DNA of 8,950 nucleotides from an uncultured Prevotella sp. (GTDB lineage Bacteria; Bacteroidota; Bacteroidia; Bacteroidales; Bacteroidaceae). Positions 1 through 8,172 of the stretch are shown piece after piece. The notes beneath the pieces were generated by a model, which was not told where the DNA came from, ran no database searches, and was given only the letters and a program-made list of their open reading frames with translations. The translations under genes and the position numbers were made by a program. Position 1 is the first letter of the stretch. Each line of letters starts with the position of its first letter. The stretch spans positions 1 through 8,950 of the forward strand of contig CALZMK010000041.1 of assembly GCA_945788545.1 (NCBI GenBank), in the 5' to 3' direction.

Positions 1-629
1 AGTTTCTTTTTCTCAAACTTGTCAAGCGAGAACCCATATCCGGTTTTTGTCTTGTCGTCGTATTGTGATATGTATGCGATGACACCCTTGCCCACCTGCA
101 ACTGCACGTTCTGCGCCGATGTCACCTTCTTGTTGTTCTTGTATAGCGACTCGAAGTCGTGGCGCACTACAGTGCCCTTGGGGATAACATAAGCACCAAG
201 ATAGAAGTTGAGTGCTGAAATGAGTGCTGCAGAAATCATATATGGGCGCAGAAGTCGCTTGAAACTCATTCCGCTTGCCAGCATGGCTATAATCTCCGAG
301 TTTCCCGCCAATTTTGATGTGAAGAATATGACGGAGATAAACACGAAGAGTGGACTGAACAGATTGGCGAAGTATGGAACGAAGTTGGCATAATAGTCAA
401 ACACGATAGCACGCAGCGGTGCGTGGTAGGACGTGAACTTCGCCAGGTTCTCGTTGATGTCAAAAACGATAGAGATAGATATAATGAGGGCAATGGAATA
501 GAAATACGTACCGATAAATTTCGCAATAATATATCGGTCCATACGCTTGATGAATTTCAGTTTATGCAGAAACCCTAACTTATGCCTGAAATTCATCTTA
601 TGCATTAGCGTTCTTATCTTCTCTTTCAT
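1..629 (-). CDS. LptF/LptG-family (YjgP/YjgQ) permease, C-terminus cut by window edge
   Basis: The frame is open from an ATG at 629 to the left edge, giving 209 codons with no stop. Residues about 39-58, 87-108 and 126-150 are strongly hydrophobic and read as three membrane helices. Between the second and third lies the family signature NSEIIAMLASGMSFKRLLRP (110-129), typical of the inner-membrane permeases LptF and LptG. In the Lpt system these partner the ATPase LptB and extract lipopolysaccharide for export to the outer membrane. The segment after the third helix is the start of the periplasmic domain. The start at 629 overlaps the tgt stop as ATGA, which suggests coupled translation. A second Met at residue 30 (position 542) begins MDRYIIAKFIGTYF, close to the usual family N-terminus, so the true start could be there. 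The family call is firm; LptF versus LptG cannot be decided from this fragment. Confidence 0.88.
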   Translation of the reverse strand, partial: MKEKIRTLMHKMNFRHKLGFLHKLKFIKRMDRYIIAKFIGTYFYSIALIISISIVFDINENLAKFTSYHAPLRAIVFDYYANFVPYFANLFSPLFVFISVIFFTSKLAGNSEIIAMLASGMSFKRLLRPYMISAALISALNFYLGAYVIPKGTVVRHDFESLYKNNKKVTSAQNVQLQVGKGVIAYISQYDDKTKTGYGFSLDKFEKKK

Positions 630-1753
630 ATTCTACGTCCTAAGTTGTCTATGACACTGCGCTTCCATTCCACGAAGTCACCTTTTATAATATGTTCTCT
701 TGCGTCTGTGACAAGTCGCAGATAGAAGGCGAGATTATGTATGCTCGCTATCTGAAGAGCGAGTAGTTCCTGAGCCTTGAACAGGTGGTGAAGATAAGCC
801 TTGGTATATACACGGTCGGTCTCGCAACCTGTTGGGTCGATGGGAGTGAAGTCATACTCCCATTTTTTGTTCTTCATGTTCATTGTGCCCTCATAGGTGA
901 AGAGCATGGCATTGCGACCATTGCGTGTAGGCATGACGCAGTCGAACATATCCACTCCACGCTCAATGGCTTCAAGCAAGTTCTGTGGTGTACCCACTCC
1001 CATGAGGTAACGCGGTTTGTCGGTGGGCAGAATCTCATTTACCACCTCTATCATCTCGTACATTATCTCAGTAGGTTCTCCCACAGCCAGTCCGCCGATG
1101 GCGTTACCCTCAGCTCCTTTGTCTGCCACGTATTTAGCGGCCTCGCGTCGCAAGTCCTTGTATTTGCATCCCTGTACGATGGGGAAGAGTGACTGATGAT
1201 ATCCGTAGAGCGGTTCGGTTTCGTTGAAGCGCTTGAAACAACGGTCGAGCCATCGCTGGGTGAGTCCCAGACTTTTCTTGGCGTAGGCATAGTCGCTCTC
1301 GCCCGGTGGACACTCGTCGAGAGCCATGATGATGTCTGCACCTATGATGCGCTCTGTGTCCATCACGTTCTCGGGAGTGAAGATATGCTTCGATCCGTCG
1401 ATATGCGAGCGGAATTCGCATCCCTCTTCCCTAAGTTTGCGTATGCCGGTGAGCGAGAACACCTGGAAACCGCCCGAGTCGGTGAGTATGGGACGATCCC
1501 AACCCCCGAAGGCATGCAGACCGCCAGCCTTGTGCAGAATGTCAAGTCCGGGACGGAGGTAGAGGTGATAGGTGTTGCCGAGGATAATCTGCGCCTTCAC
1601 CTGTTGGCGCAGTTCGGAGAAATGCACACCTTTCACACTGCCGCATGTTCCCACGGGCATGAAGATAGGGGTGAGAATCTCACCATGATCAGTGGTAATC
1701 ACTCCCGCACGAGCGTCGGAGGCGTTGTCCGTATGTTGCAGTTGAAACTTCAT
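626..1753 (-). CDS. tgt: tRNA-guanine(34) transglycosylase (queuosine biosynthesis)
   Basis: This enzyme exchanges guanine at wobble position 34 of GUN-anticodon tRNAs (Asp, Asn, His, Tyr) for a queuosine precursor, usually preQ1 in bacteria, in the cytosol. The 375-residue length is normal for the family. Visible motifs are TDSGGFQVFSL (91-101, with Asp92 as the presumed general base), ALDECPP (144-150, base recognition), GGLAVGE (220-226) and MFDCVMPTRNGR (269-280, with Asp271 as the presumed covalent nucleophile). The C-terminal zinc site is unusual: where the family has CxCxxC followed by a His, this protein has Thr308, Cys310, Asp313 and His339, so two cysteines are missing. The ATG overlaps the lon stop by 4 bases (1750-1753), and its own stop overlaps the next gene's ATG by 4 bases, so it sits in the middle of a tightly coupled lon-tgt-permease operon. 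The purine-rich stretch before the ATG also encodes the acidic and basic tail of Lon. Confidence 0.97.
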   Translation of the reverse strand: MKFQLQHTDNASDARAGVITTDHGEILTPIFMPVGTCGSVKGVHFSELRQQVKAQIILGNTYHLYLRPGLDILHKAGGLHAFGGWDRPILTDSGGFQVFSLTGIRKLREEGCEFRSHIDGSKHIFTPENVMDTERIIGADIIMALDECPPGESDYAYAKKSLGLTQRWLDRCFKRFNETEPLYGYHQSLFPIVQGCKYKDLRREAAKYVADKGAEGNAIGGLAVGEPTEIMYEMIEVVNEILPTDKPRYLMGVGTPQNLLEAIERGVDMFDCVMPTRNGRNAMLFTYEGTMNMKNKKWEYDFTPIDPTGCETDRVYTKAYLHHLFKAQELLALQIASIHNLAFYLRLVTDAREHIIKGDFVEWKRSVIDNLGRRI

Positions 1754-4203
1754 TTCTTCTCTTCGTCTTCTTCAATATCAAATGTGAGGGCATTCTCCAC
1801 CTTTTGGTTGAGCAATGCGAAATCCCATACGTCTTGCACATTCTCAACATAGTGGAATGTAACACCCTTGCGATACACCTCGGGTATCTCCTCAATGTCC
1901 TTGCGGTTGTCCTGACACATCAGTATGTCGGTGATACCGGCGCGCTTGGCTGCAAGTATCTTCTCCTTGATGCCGCCCACGGGCAATACCTTGCCACGCA
2001 GTGTTATCTCGCCAGTCATGGCAGTGTTGCGGCGCACCTTGCGCTGGGTGAGGGCAGAGGCTATTGATGTAGCTATAGTGATACCAGCCGACGGACCGTC
2101 CTTTGGTGTGGCACCCTCAGGCACGTGGATATGGATATTCCAGTGGTCGAAGATGCGGTAGTCGATACCGAGAGTCTTGTAGTGCGACTTTACATATTCC
2201 AGGGCAAGCATTGCGCTCTCCTTCATCACGTCGCCGAGATTACCTGTAAGGGTGAGTTTCGAACCCTTGCCCTTGCTCAGACTGGTTTCGATGAAGAGTA
2301 TCTCGCCGCCCACGCTTGTCCAAGCCAATCCCGTTACAACACCTGCATAGGAGTTGCCTTGATATATGTCGCGACTGTAGGGCGGTTTGCCGAGCAGTCC
2401 CTCGATGTCGGCAGGCTTTATCTTTTCAACTGGCAAGCATTGGTCCTTAGCCATCGAGTAGGCCAGTTTGCGCAGTGCCTTGTTTATCTGTTTCTCCAGT
2501 TGGCGCACACCGCTCTCACGTGTGTATTTCTCGATGATATATTCCAGTGCAGCCTTGTTGAATGAAATGGATGTATTCTCAAGACCCACATTCTCCTTTT
2601 CCTTGGGCACGAAGTGACGCTTTGCTATCTCTATCTTCTCCTCTGTGATATATCCGCTGAGTTCGATGATTTCCATACGGTCGAGCAGCGGTTTGGGGAT
2701 AGTGTTGAGATCGTTGGCAGTGGCAACGAACAGTACCCTCGACAGGTCGTAGTCGCAGTCGAGATAGTTGTCGTGGAATGCCTTGTTCTGCTCGGGGTCG
2801 AGCACTTCAAGCAGTGCCGACGACGGGTCGCCGTTATGAGTGTTCTGTGTCACCTTGTCAATCTCGTCGAGGATGAACACGGGATTCGACGATCCTGCCT
2901 TCTGCATACCCTTGATGATACGTCCAGGCATGGCGCCGATATATGTGCGTCGGTGTCCGCGTATCTCGGCCTCGTCGTGCAAACCGCCGAGTGACACCCT
3001 CACATACTTGCGTTTGAGTGCATCGGCAATACTTCTGCCGAGCGATGTCTTACCCACTCCCGGAGGACCGTAGAGACAGAGGATGGGAGCCTGCGGATTC
3101 TTCTTCAGACTCAGCACTGCAATATATTCCAATATGCGCTCCTTGGCCTTCTCCATGGCATAGTGGTCGCGATTGAGCACACGCTCAGCCCTGGACAGGT
3201 TGATGTCGTCGGTAGTATATTCACCCCATGGCAAATCGACGAGAGTCTGCAGATATGACAGCTGAACATTATAGTCGGAGCTCTGCGGGTTGATTTGCTC
3301 GAGTTTGTCGAGTTCCTCATAGAAGAAGTCCTCCATGTCGTCCGACCACTTCTTGAGCCTTGCCTTCGCCTTCAACTTCTGTGCCTCTGGCGACGACTCG
3401 TATCCACCCATCTCAGCCTGTATGTTCTTAATCTGCTGTTGCAGGAAGTACTTGCGCTGTTGCTGGTCGAGTTCGTCGTGGGTCTTCTGACGTATGTTGT
3501 TGCGTATCTGTATAAGCTGCAACTCACGGTCGAGATGACGCAATATCATGAACACGCGCTCCTTGAGTTCGTCGGTTTCCAGCATTTCCAACTTAGCCTT
3601 CACTGGGAATGGCATGTTGCTTGCTATAAAGTTGACGAGAAGAGTGTCATTGTTGAGCTGCTCAACAGTCATTGCGCTCTCGTCGGGTATTTCCTCGTTG
3701 GAGTGGATGTATTTCAAGGTGGTCTTCTTGAGGTTCTCGCATGCCTGCTTAAACTCAATGTCCTTGCGATATACATTTTTCTCGGGAGATGGTTCGCATG
3801 TTGCAAACAACATCATGCCAAGTCGCTTGAACGACGTTACTCTCATCTTGCCGAGGGCCTGTACGATACAGGTTTCCATTCCTCCCGGCATGTCAATACA
3901 CTTCACCACCCTGGCAAACACACCAATATTTGCCATGTCGTCCTTTGACGGAGTGTCGGTGTCGGTATTGGTTTGGTTGACCACGGCTATGATAGCCTCG
4001 TCGCGCTCAGCGGCGAGCATCTGTCCCGCAGTTGCGTTCTTTCCCACAAGTATGGGGAGCATGACACCAGGGAAGAGCACCAGATTCTTTGTAGGAAGAA
4101 CAGGTATCTCGCCCTCTGGCATCTTCAACTTGTTTATTATGTCATCAATATTGCCTTCTATCTCGGCAATCATTGATAATTTATTGTTGTTCATCATTAA
4201 CAT
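1750..4203 (-). CDS. lon: ATP-dependent serine protease Lon (LonA type)
   Basis: Lon is a cytosolic AAA+ protease that unfolds and degrades misfolded and regulatory proteins. The 817-residue order is complete. An N-terminal substrate-binding LON domain (about 34-230, starting near [18 protein letters not shown]) is followed by a charged helical linker (about 230-300). The AAA+ module has Walker A GPPGVGKT (379-386) and Walker B FILDEID (443-449). The C-terminal protease domain has catalytic Ser705 in PKDGPSAG and Lys748 in [14 protein letters not shown]; their 43-residue spacing matches that of E. coli Ser679 and Lys722. The tail is very acidic and ends in EEDEEKK. Three Met codons lie at residues 1, 3 and 4 (4203, 4197, 4194), so the exact start is uncertain by a few residues; conserved sequence begins well downstream of all three. 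A promoter lies 30-61 bases upstream of the ATG. The stop codon overlaps the tgt start. Confidence 0.98.
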   Translation of the reverse strand: MLMMNNNKLSMIAEIEGNIDDIINKLKMPEGEIPVLPTKNLVLFPGVMLPILVGKNATAGQMLAAERDEAIIAVVNQTNTDTDTPSKDDMANIGVFARVVKCIDMPGGMETCIVQALGKMRVTSFKRLGMMLFATCEPSPEKNVYRKDIEFKQACENLKKTTLKYIHSNEEIPDESAMTVEQLNNDTLLVNFIASNMPFPVKAKLEMLETDELKERVFMILRHLDRELQLIQIRNNIRQKTHDELDQQQRKYFLQQQIKNIQAEMGGYESSPEAQKLKAKARLKKWSDDMEDFFYEELDKLEQINPQSSDYNVQLSYLQTLVDLPWGEYTTDDINLSRAERVLNRDHYAMEKAKERILEYIAVLSLKKNPQAPILCLYGPPGVGKTSLGRSIADALKRKYVRVSLGGLHDEAEIRGHRRTYIGAMPGRIIKGMQKAGSSNPVFILDEIDKVTQNTHNGDPSSALLEVLDPEQNKAFHDNYLDCDYDLSRVLFVATANDLNTIPKPLLDRMEIIELSGYITEEKIEIAKRHFVPKEKENVGLENTSISFNKAALEYIIEKYTRESGVRQLEKQINKALRKLAYSMAKDQCLPVEKIKPADIEGLLGKPPYSRDIYQGNSYAGVVTGLAWTSVGGEILFIETSLSKGKGSKLTLTGNLGDVMKESAMLALEYVKSHYKTLGIDYRIFDHWNIHIHVPEGATPKDGPSAGITIATSIASALTQRKVRRNTAMTGEITLRGKVLPVGGIKEKILAAKRAGITDILMCQDNRKDIEEIPEVYRKGVTFHYVENVQDVWDFALLNQKVENALTFDIEEDEEKK

Positions 4204-4232
4204 ATTTCTTGCGATATTTCAGTTTTGGGGTG

Positions 4233-4264
4233 CAAAGTTACACATTTTATATGTAATAGGCAAA
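4233..4264 (-). promoter_or_regulatory. Bacteroidota-type promoter for lon(-tgt-permease)
   Basis: On the minus strand, TTTG (4264-4261) and TAACTTTG (4240-4233) are separated by exactly 20 bases. This fits the Bacteroidota primary-sigma consensus of a -33 TTTG and a -7 TAnnTTTG. Transcription should start around 4226-4229, leaving a leader of about 25 bases before the lon ATG. The site lies in the 78-base gap between mltG and lon, so lon need not rely on readthrough from mltG. No hairpin plus T-run terminator is evident in that gap, so readthrough is also possible. Confidence 0.82.
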
Positions 4265-4281
4265 TAATTGGGCTATAAAAA

Positions 4282-5307
4282 TCACTTTATGCCCCTTTCG
4301 TTTAATGCTTTTGTATATCTTGCAGCATTTTGCAGATGTTCCTGATATGTGCGGGCAAAGTTATGAGTACCCGAGAAGTCCTCCTTGGCGCACATGTACA
4401 GATAGTCGTGCTGCACATGGTTGAGTACCGCGTCGATACCGGCTATCGAGGCAATCTTGATAGGACCGGGAGGCAGACCTTCGTTGCGGTATGTGTTGTA
4501 TGGACTGTCGATATGCAGGAGTTTGTTGTATATGCGCCTAAGGGCAAAGTCCTTGAGTGCAAACTTGATGGTGGGGTCGGCCTGCAGCGGCATATCCGCC
4601 TTGAGTCGGTTGTAATACATACCTGCAATCATAGGTTTCTCGGCATTGTTGGCAGTCTCCTCATCGATTATCGATGCCATGGTAGCCACCTCTACGGGTG
4701 TCATTCCCATAGCCTCTGCCTTGCCACGGCGGTCGGAGTTCCAGAATTTATTATATTCTTTCTCCATACGCTCCATAAACCGGTCGAGACTCACGTTCCA
4801 ATAGATGTCGTAGGTGTTGGGCACAAAGAGGGCGGCAACAGTTGCCGTGTCATATCCCCAACGGGCGCAATATGTCGAGTCGCCGAGGTGATTAGCCACC
4901 TCCGCACTGTCGAGCATCAGTTTGCGCGAAAGCACTCCGGCAAGTCGGTCGATGGTGCGCACCTCGGGTATGGTGAGATTCACTGGCGACTGCAGTCCGT
5001 TCTTCAGATGGCGGAACACCTTGAGTGCTCCCTCGCCAGGACGTATGGCATAACGTCCGGTGCGGATATTGTCGGCATAGCCGCTATGTCGCACCAAGGT
5101 GGCGAATCCCGACATAGGGATAGCATTGGCTATAGGCTGAATCTTTGAGAAGACAGAGTCTTGCGTGTCGTCGGAATCAATATATACATATTCCGTCTGA
5201 GTAGATTTCGACAGATCGGAGAAAAGATAACAATAGGTGAAAACTACAATTAGCAATACCACGGCCATCGAGCCCCATAGGTATATTTTTGCATTAATCT
5301 TTTTCAT
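4282..5307 (-). CDS. mltG: Endolytic murein transglycosylase MltG (YceG-like)
   Basis: MltG cleaves nascent peptidoglycan strands at the outer face of the inner membrane and is thought to set glycan chain ends. The 341-residue protein has a basic N-terminus and one membrane helix at about 8-30 (YLWGSMAVVLLIVVFTYCYL). A LysM-like segment follows, around 82-104 (TGRYAIRPGEGALKVFRHL). The catalytic domain carries ASIIDEET (211-218), MPLQADPT (239-246), EGLPPGPI (276-283) and FSGTHNFARTYQEH (311-324), all hallmarks of YceG. The presumed catalytic Glu is in DEET; Glu217, just before Thr, is the better candidate because the earlier position is Asp215 here. The gene is transcribed away from malQ, with a promoter 41-72 bases upstream of its ATG. 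lon follows after 78 bases in the same direction. Confidence 0.95.
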   Translation of the reverse strand: MKKINAKIYLWGSMAVVLLIVVFTYCYLFSDLSKSTQTEYVYIDSDDTQDSVFSKIQPIANAIPMSGFATLVRHSGYADNIRTGRYAIRPGEGALKVFRHLKNGLQSPVNLTIPEVRTIDRLAGVLSRKLMLDSAEVANHLGDSTYCARWGYDTATVAALFVPNTYDIYWNVSLDRFMERMEKEYNKFWNSDRRGKAEAMGMTPVEVATMASIIDEETANNAEKPMIAGMYYNRLKADMPLQADPTIKFALKDFALRRIYNKLLHIDSPYNTYRNEGLPPGPIKIASIAGIDAVLNHVQHDYLYMCAKEDFSGTHNFARTYQEHLQNAARYTKALNERGIK

Positions 5308-5347
5308 TTTTCTTCTTATTTATTGCTTATGTTTCTTAAATTCGCGG

Positions 5348-5379
5348 CAAAGTTACCGCTTTTTTGTGAATAAAGGAAA
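5348..5379 (-). promoter_or_regulatory. Bacteroidota-type promoter for mltG
   Basis: On the minus strand a perfect -7 element TAACTTTG (5355-5348) lies 20 bases downstream of TTTC (5379-5376), a three-of-four match to the -33 TTTG. The predicted start near 5342-5344 gives a leader of about 35 bases before the mltG ATG at 5307. The -7 octamer is identical to that of the lon promoter. Confidence 0.75.
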
Positions 5380-5396
5380 TATTTCGGCAATTTTAT

Positions 5397-5427
5397 TTTG
5401 TATTTAATGAACTTTTTAATACCTTTG
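5397..5427 (+). promoter_or_regulatory. Bacteroidota-type promoter for malQ
   Basis: TTTG (5397-5400), a 19-base spacer and TACCTTTG (5420-5427) match the Bacteroidota -33/-7 consensus. Transcription should begin around 5431-5433, giving a leader of about 46-48 bases if malQ starts at 5479. It faces away from the mltG promoter: the two -33 elements are 17 bases apart, so factors bound between them could affect both directions. I see no clear operator palindrome beyond a GTTAAC at 5454-5459. Confidence 0.8.
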
Positions 5428-5478
5428 CAGTGAAATGCCGCATTTATGGTGTGGTTAACATATAATAAGTACAAAGAT

Positions 5479-8172
5479 ATGAAATTAAATTTCTCGGTCA
5501 ACTATCGCACGTCATGGGGCGAAAGTGTACACGTGGTGATAAACTACGTGTGCTACGACGGTGCGAGGAAAAAACAAGATATATGCATGACAACCCAGGA
5601 CGGTGAGCACTGGGGCGTGGAAACGGCTATCGTGGAGTCGCGCCACAGGGGCATAAGCCAATTTGCCTATTTCTATCAGATAGAGGCAGAGGACGGATAT
5701 GTACTCAGACGCGAGTGGAATCTCGTTCCGCGTCTTATAGCATGCACATCGGGTCACGACTACAGAATGGATGACGAATGGTGTGCCACTCCCTTTGTCA
5801 ACCATTTGTTCTCCGCAGCTTTCCTCACTGCCGAGGGTAGGACGCAGGACAATGAGCGGGCTGTCGCACTTCCCACGTTCCGTCGCACGGCTGTGTTCCG
5901 CATCATGGCGCCCCAATTGGACAAGGGTAAGTCGGTTGCCGTTTGTGGCAATCATCCCGCTTTGGGCTCTTGGTCGCTGTCGAGATATGTCCCCATGGAG
6001 TATGCCGGACAGTCGGTGTGGACAGTGGCTATCAATGTCGAGGTGATGCACGAACCTATTGAATATAAATATGTGGTGATAGACGAAAAGACCCACAATC
6101 TGGAGGATTGGGAGGAAGGCGACAACCGATATGCCGACTTCCATCGCATGCCCGACGGCGAGGTGAGAGTGCTCGACGGCGGTATGATGCGCAGGAGAGA
6201 GAAACAATGGAAGGCTGCCGGTGTTGTTGTGCCGGTGTTCGCACTGCGCAGTGAGAGATCATGCGGAGTGGGTGACTTCGGCGACCTGAAACTTCTCGTC
6301 GATTGGGCTGCCGCCAACAGTATGAGAATCATCCAACTGCTGCCTGTCAACGACACTACCATGCAGCACAACTGGAACGACTCCTATCCATACAACACGA
6401 TATCTGTAAATGCTCTCCATCCTCAATATGTCAATCTCGATGATGCAGGAAGTCTTGCCAATCAAGGGTCGATGCTCGACTACAATCGCCGGCGCTCCGA
6501 ACTCAATAACCTTGCATATACCGACTACGAGGCGGTGGAGAAGGTGAAGACGGAATACATGCGACAACTATATGCCGACAATGAGGAGAGATTGGCAGAC
6601 GATGAGGCTTTTGCCAAATTCAAGAAGGACAATGAGGAATGGTTGGTGCCTTACGCAGCCTTTTGTATTCTTCGCGACAAATATCACACTGCCCGTTTCA
6701 CTGATTGGAAGGAGGATGCAGTATATAACCGCCGAAGAGTGGATACACTGGTGAAACAACGTGAGGCTGAGTATATCTATTGGGTGCAATACGTGTTGCA
6801 CTGCCAGTTGAAGGAAGCTGCTGAATATGCTCGTAGTAAGAATGTTACGTTTATGGCCGACATACCGATTGGTATCAGTGCCGACAGTGTCGAGGCATGG
6901 AGTGAGGGTACCTTGTTCAATCTCGACATGCAATCAGGGTCGATGCCCGACAAGGGTAATTCGCAGGGGCAGAACTGGTGCTTCCCCACATATAATTGGG
7001 ATGTCATGATGCGCGATGGATGCCGATGGTGGCAGAATCGCATGAAGAGGATGGAACAGTATTTCGGAGCTGTGCGTATCGACCATGTGCTCGGTTTCTT
7101 CCGCATTTGGGAGATTCCCCGTACGTCGGTGGATGCCTTGCTCGGACATTTCTCTCCTGCCATGCCGTTGTCGCCGAACGACATCAATGCCCGTGGCCTC
7201 ACCTTCAGGCATGAGTTTATGACTCGCCCCTTTATCAACTGGCGGGTGCTCACCAAGACCTTTGGCATACACGCAGAGTATGTGCGCAACACATATCTGA
7301 AAGAAAAAGGATATGGGTTGTATGAACTCCGAAATGAGTTTGACACCCAGCGCAAGATATATGATGCCTTCAACGGCAGAAACGACGAGAACAGTGTGTG
7401 GATACGCGACGGACTATGCCGCCTCGTGGCAAACGTGCTCTTTGTCGAGGACACAAGGTGGCCCAATATGTTCCATCCACGTGTACAGGCCTACAACGCC
7501 CCCGTATTTGAGGCCCTCACCTCCGAGGAGAGACAGGCCTATATGTCGATATACAACGATTATTTCTACGAGCGACATAACGAGATGTGGGGCACGTTGG
7601 CTTATCGCAAACTGGCGATGGTGCTCGAGCATACCAATATGCTCGTCACTGCCGAGGACCTCGGTGTGCTGCCCGAATGTGTGCAACCCACTCTCGACGC
7701 ATTGCGCATTCTCACCCTTGAGGTGCAGACACTGCCCAAGCAACATGGAATGGAATTCTCTCACTTGGAGGCTAATCCCTATCTGAGTGTTGCGACAATA
7801 TCCACCCACGACATGGCGCCAATGCGACTGTGGTGGCAGGAGCGTCCCGAGGCGGCACAACATTACTATCTTCACAGGATGCAAAAAGAGGGAAGAGCGC
7901 CTGCAACCCTCACCACTACTCTTGCCGAGGAGATAGTGTCACGGCATCTTTATTCCCCCTCCATGCTGTGCCTCATATCCTTGCAGGACTGGCTTGCCGT
8001 GGACACCGAAATGCGCAATCCTGACCCACGGGCGGAGCGCATCAATATTCCCGGTGATTGCTATAACAGGTGGTCATATCGTATGCATGTCAATATCGAA
8101 CAATTATTGACTGCCGAACCACTGAACAAAAAATTGAAAACAATGATTGAAAGAAGTAAAAGAAATGTATAA
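5479..8172 (+). CDS. malQ: 4-alpha-glucanotransferase (amylomaltase), tandem CBM20 + split GH77
   Basis: This enzyme transfers alpha-1,4-glucan segments between maltooligosaccharides and releases glucose, in maltose, starch or glycogen metabolism. No signal peptide is visible, so it should be cytosolic. With the start at 5479 it has 897 residues, well above simple MalQ enzymes. Residues 1-95 look like a divergent starch-binding module. Residues 137-217 are a clear CBM20 (VAVCGNHPALGSWSLSR, EYKYVV, WEEGDNR). GH77 starts near 248. Active-site residues are intact: nucleophile Asp535 (VRIDHVLGFF), acid/base Glu726 (AEDLGV) and Asp778 (STHDM). Asp535 and Glu726 are 191 residues apart, about 145 more than in simple amylomaltases, as in plant DPE2-type enzymes. 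I chose the ATG at 5479 because the protein then begins MKLNFSVNYRTSWGE, at the start of the first module; an in-frame ATG at 5446 would add 11 unlikely residues close to the predicted transcript start. It overlaps the next gene by 8 bases. Confidence 0.96.
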   Translation: MKLNFSVNYRTSWGESVHVVINYVCYDGARKKQDICMTTQDGEHWGVETAIVESRHRGISQFAYFYQIEAEDGYVLRREWNLVPRLIACTSGHDYRMDDEWCATPFVNHLFSAAFLTAEGRTQDNERAVALPTFRRTAVFRIMAPQLDKGKSVAVCGNHPALGSWSLSRYVPMEYAGQSVWTVAINVEVMHEPIEYKYVVIDEKTHNLEDWEEGDNRYADFHRMPDGEVRVLDGGMMRRREKQWKAAGVVVPVFALRSERSCGVGDFGDLKLLVDWAAANSMRIIQLLPVNDTTMQHNWNDSYPYNTISVNALHPQYVNLDDAGSLANQGSMLDYNRRRSELNNLAYTDYEAVEKVKTEYMRQLYADNEERLADDEAFAKFKKDNEEWLVPYAAFCILRDKYHTARFTDWKEDAVYNRRRVDTLVKQREAEYIYWVQYVLHCQLKEAAEYARSKNVTFMADIPIGISADSVEAWSEGTLFNLDMQSGSMPDKGNSQGQNWCFPTYNWDVMMRDGCRWWQNRMKRMEQYFGAVRIDHVLGFFRIWEIPRTSVDALLGHFSPAMPLSPNDINARGLTFRHEFMTRPFINWRVLTKTFGIHAEYVRNTYLKEKGYGLYELRNEFDTQRKIYDAFNGRNDENSVWIRDGLCRLVANVLFVEDTRWPNMFHPRVQAYNAPVFEALTSEERQAYMSIYNDYFYERHNEMWGTLAYRKLAMVLEHTNMLVTAEDLGVLPECVQPTLDALRILTLEVQTLPKQHGMEFSHLEANPYLSVATISTHDMAPMRLWWQERPEAAQHYYLHRMQKEGRAPATLTTTLAEEIVSRHLYSPSMLCLISLQDWLAVDTEMRNPDPRAERINIPGDCYNRWSYRMHVNIEQLLTAEPLNKKLKTMIERSKRNV

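Noticed and set aside
1196..1852. 218-codon open frame antisense to tgt and the end of lon
   Set aside because: It spans two well-supported genes on the other strand, and its translation resembles no family.
3548..4267. 239-codon open frame antisense to lon
   Set aside because: It is a shadow of the GC-rich codon use of lon. It has low-complexity Ser/Ile/Leu composition, no domain I recognise, and overlaps a gene with all catalytic motifs intact.
4330..5148. 272-codon open frame antisense to mltG
   Set aside because: The opposite strand encodes a complete MltG with clear motifs. The antisense product has no recognisable family and no promoter of the local type.
5446..5478. Upstream in-frame ATG of malQ adding 11 residues
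   Set aside because: It lies only about 14 bases from the predicted transcript start, and the added residues precede the natural beginning of the first starch-binding module.
5512..6207. 231-codon open frame antisense to malQ (also 6777-7466)
   Set aside because: Both are shadows of the malQ coding frame. Their His/Ser/Cys-rich composition is typical of antisense translation.
8147..8164. TTG start for the HAD phosphatase six codons upstream
   Set aside because: It would lengthen the overlap with malQ to 26 bases and move motif I from its usual distance; the ATG at 8165 is sufficient.
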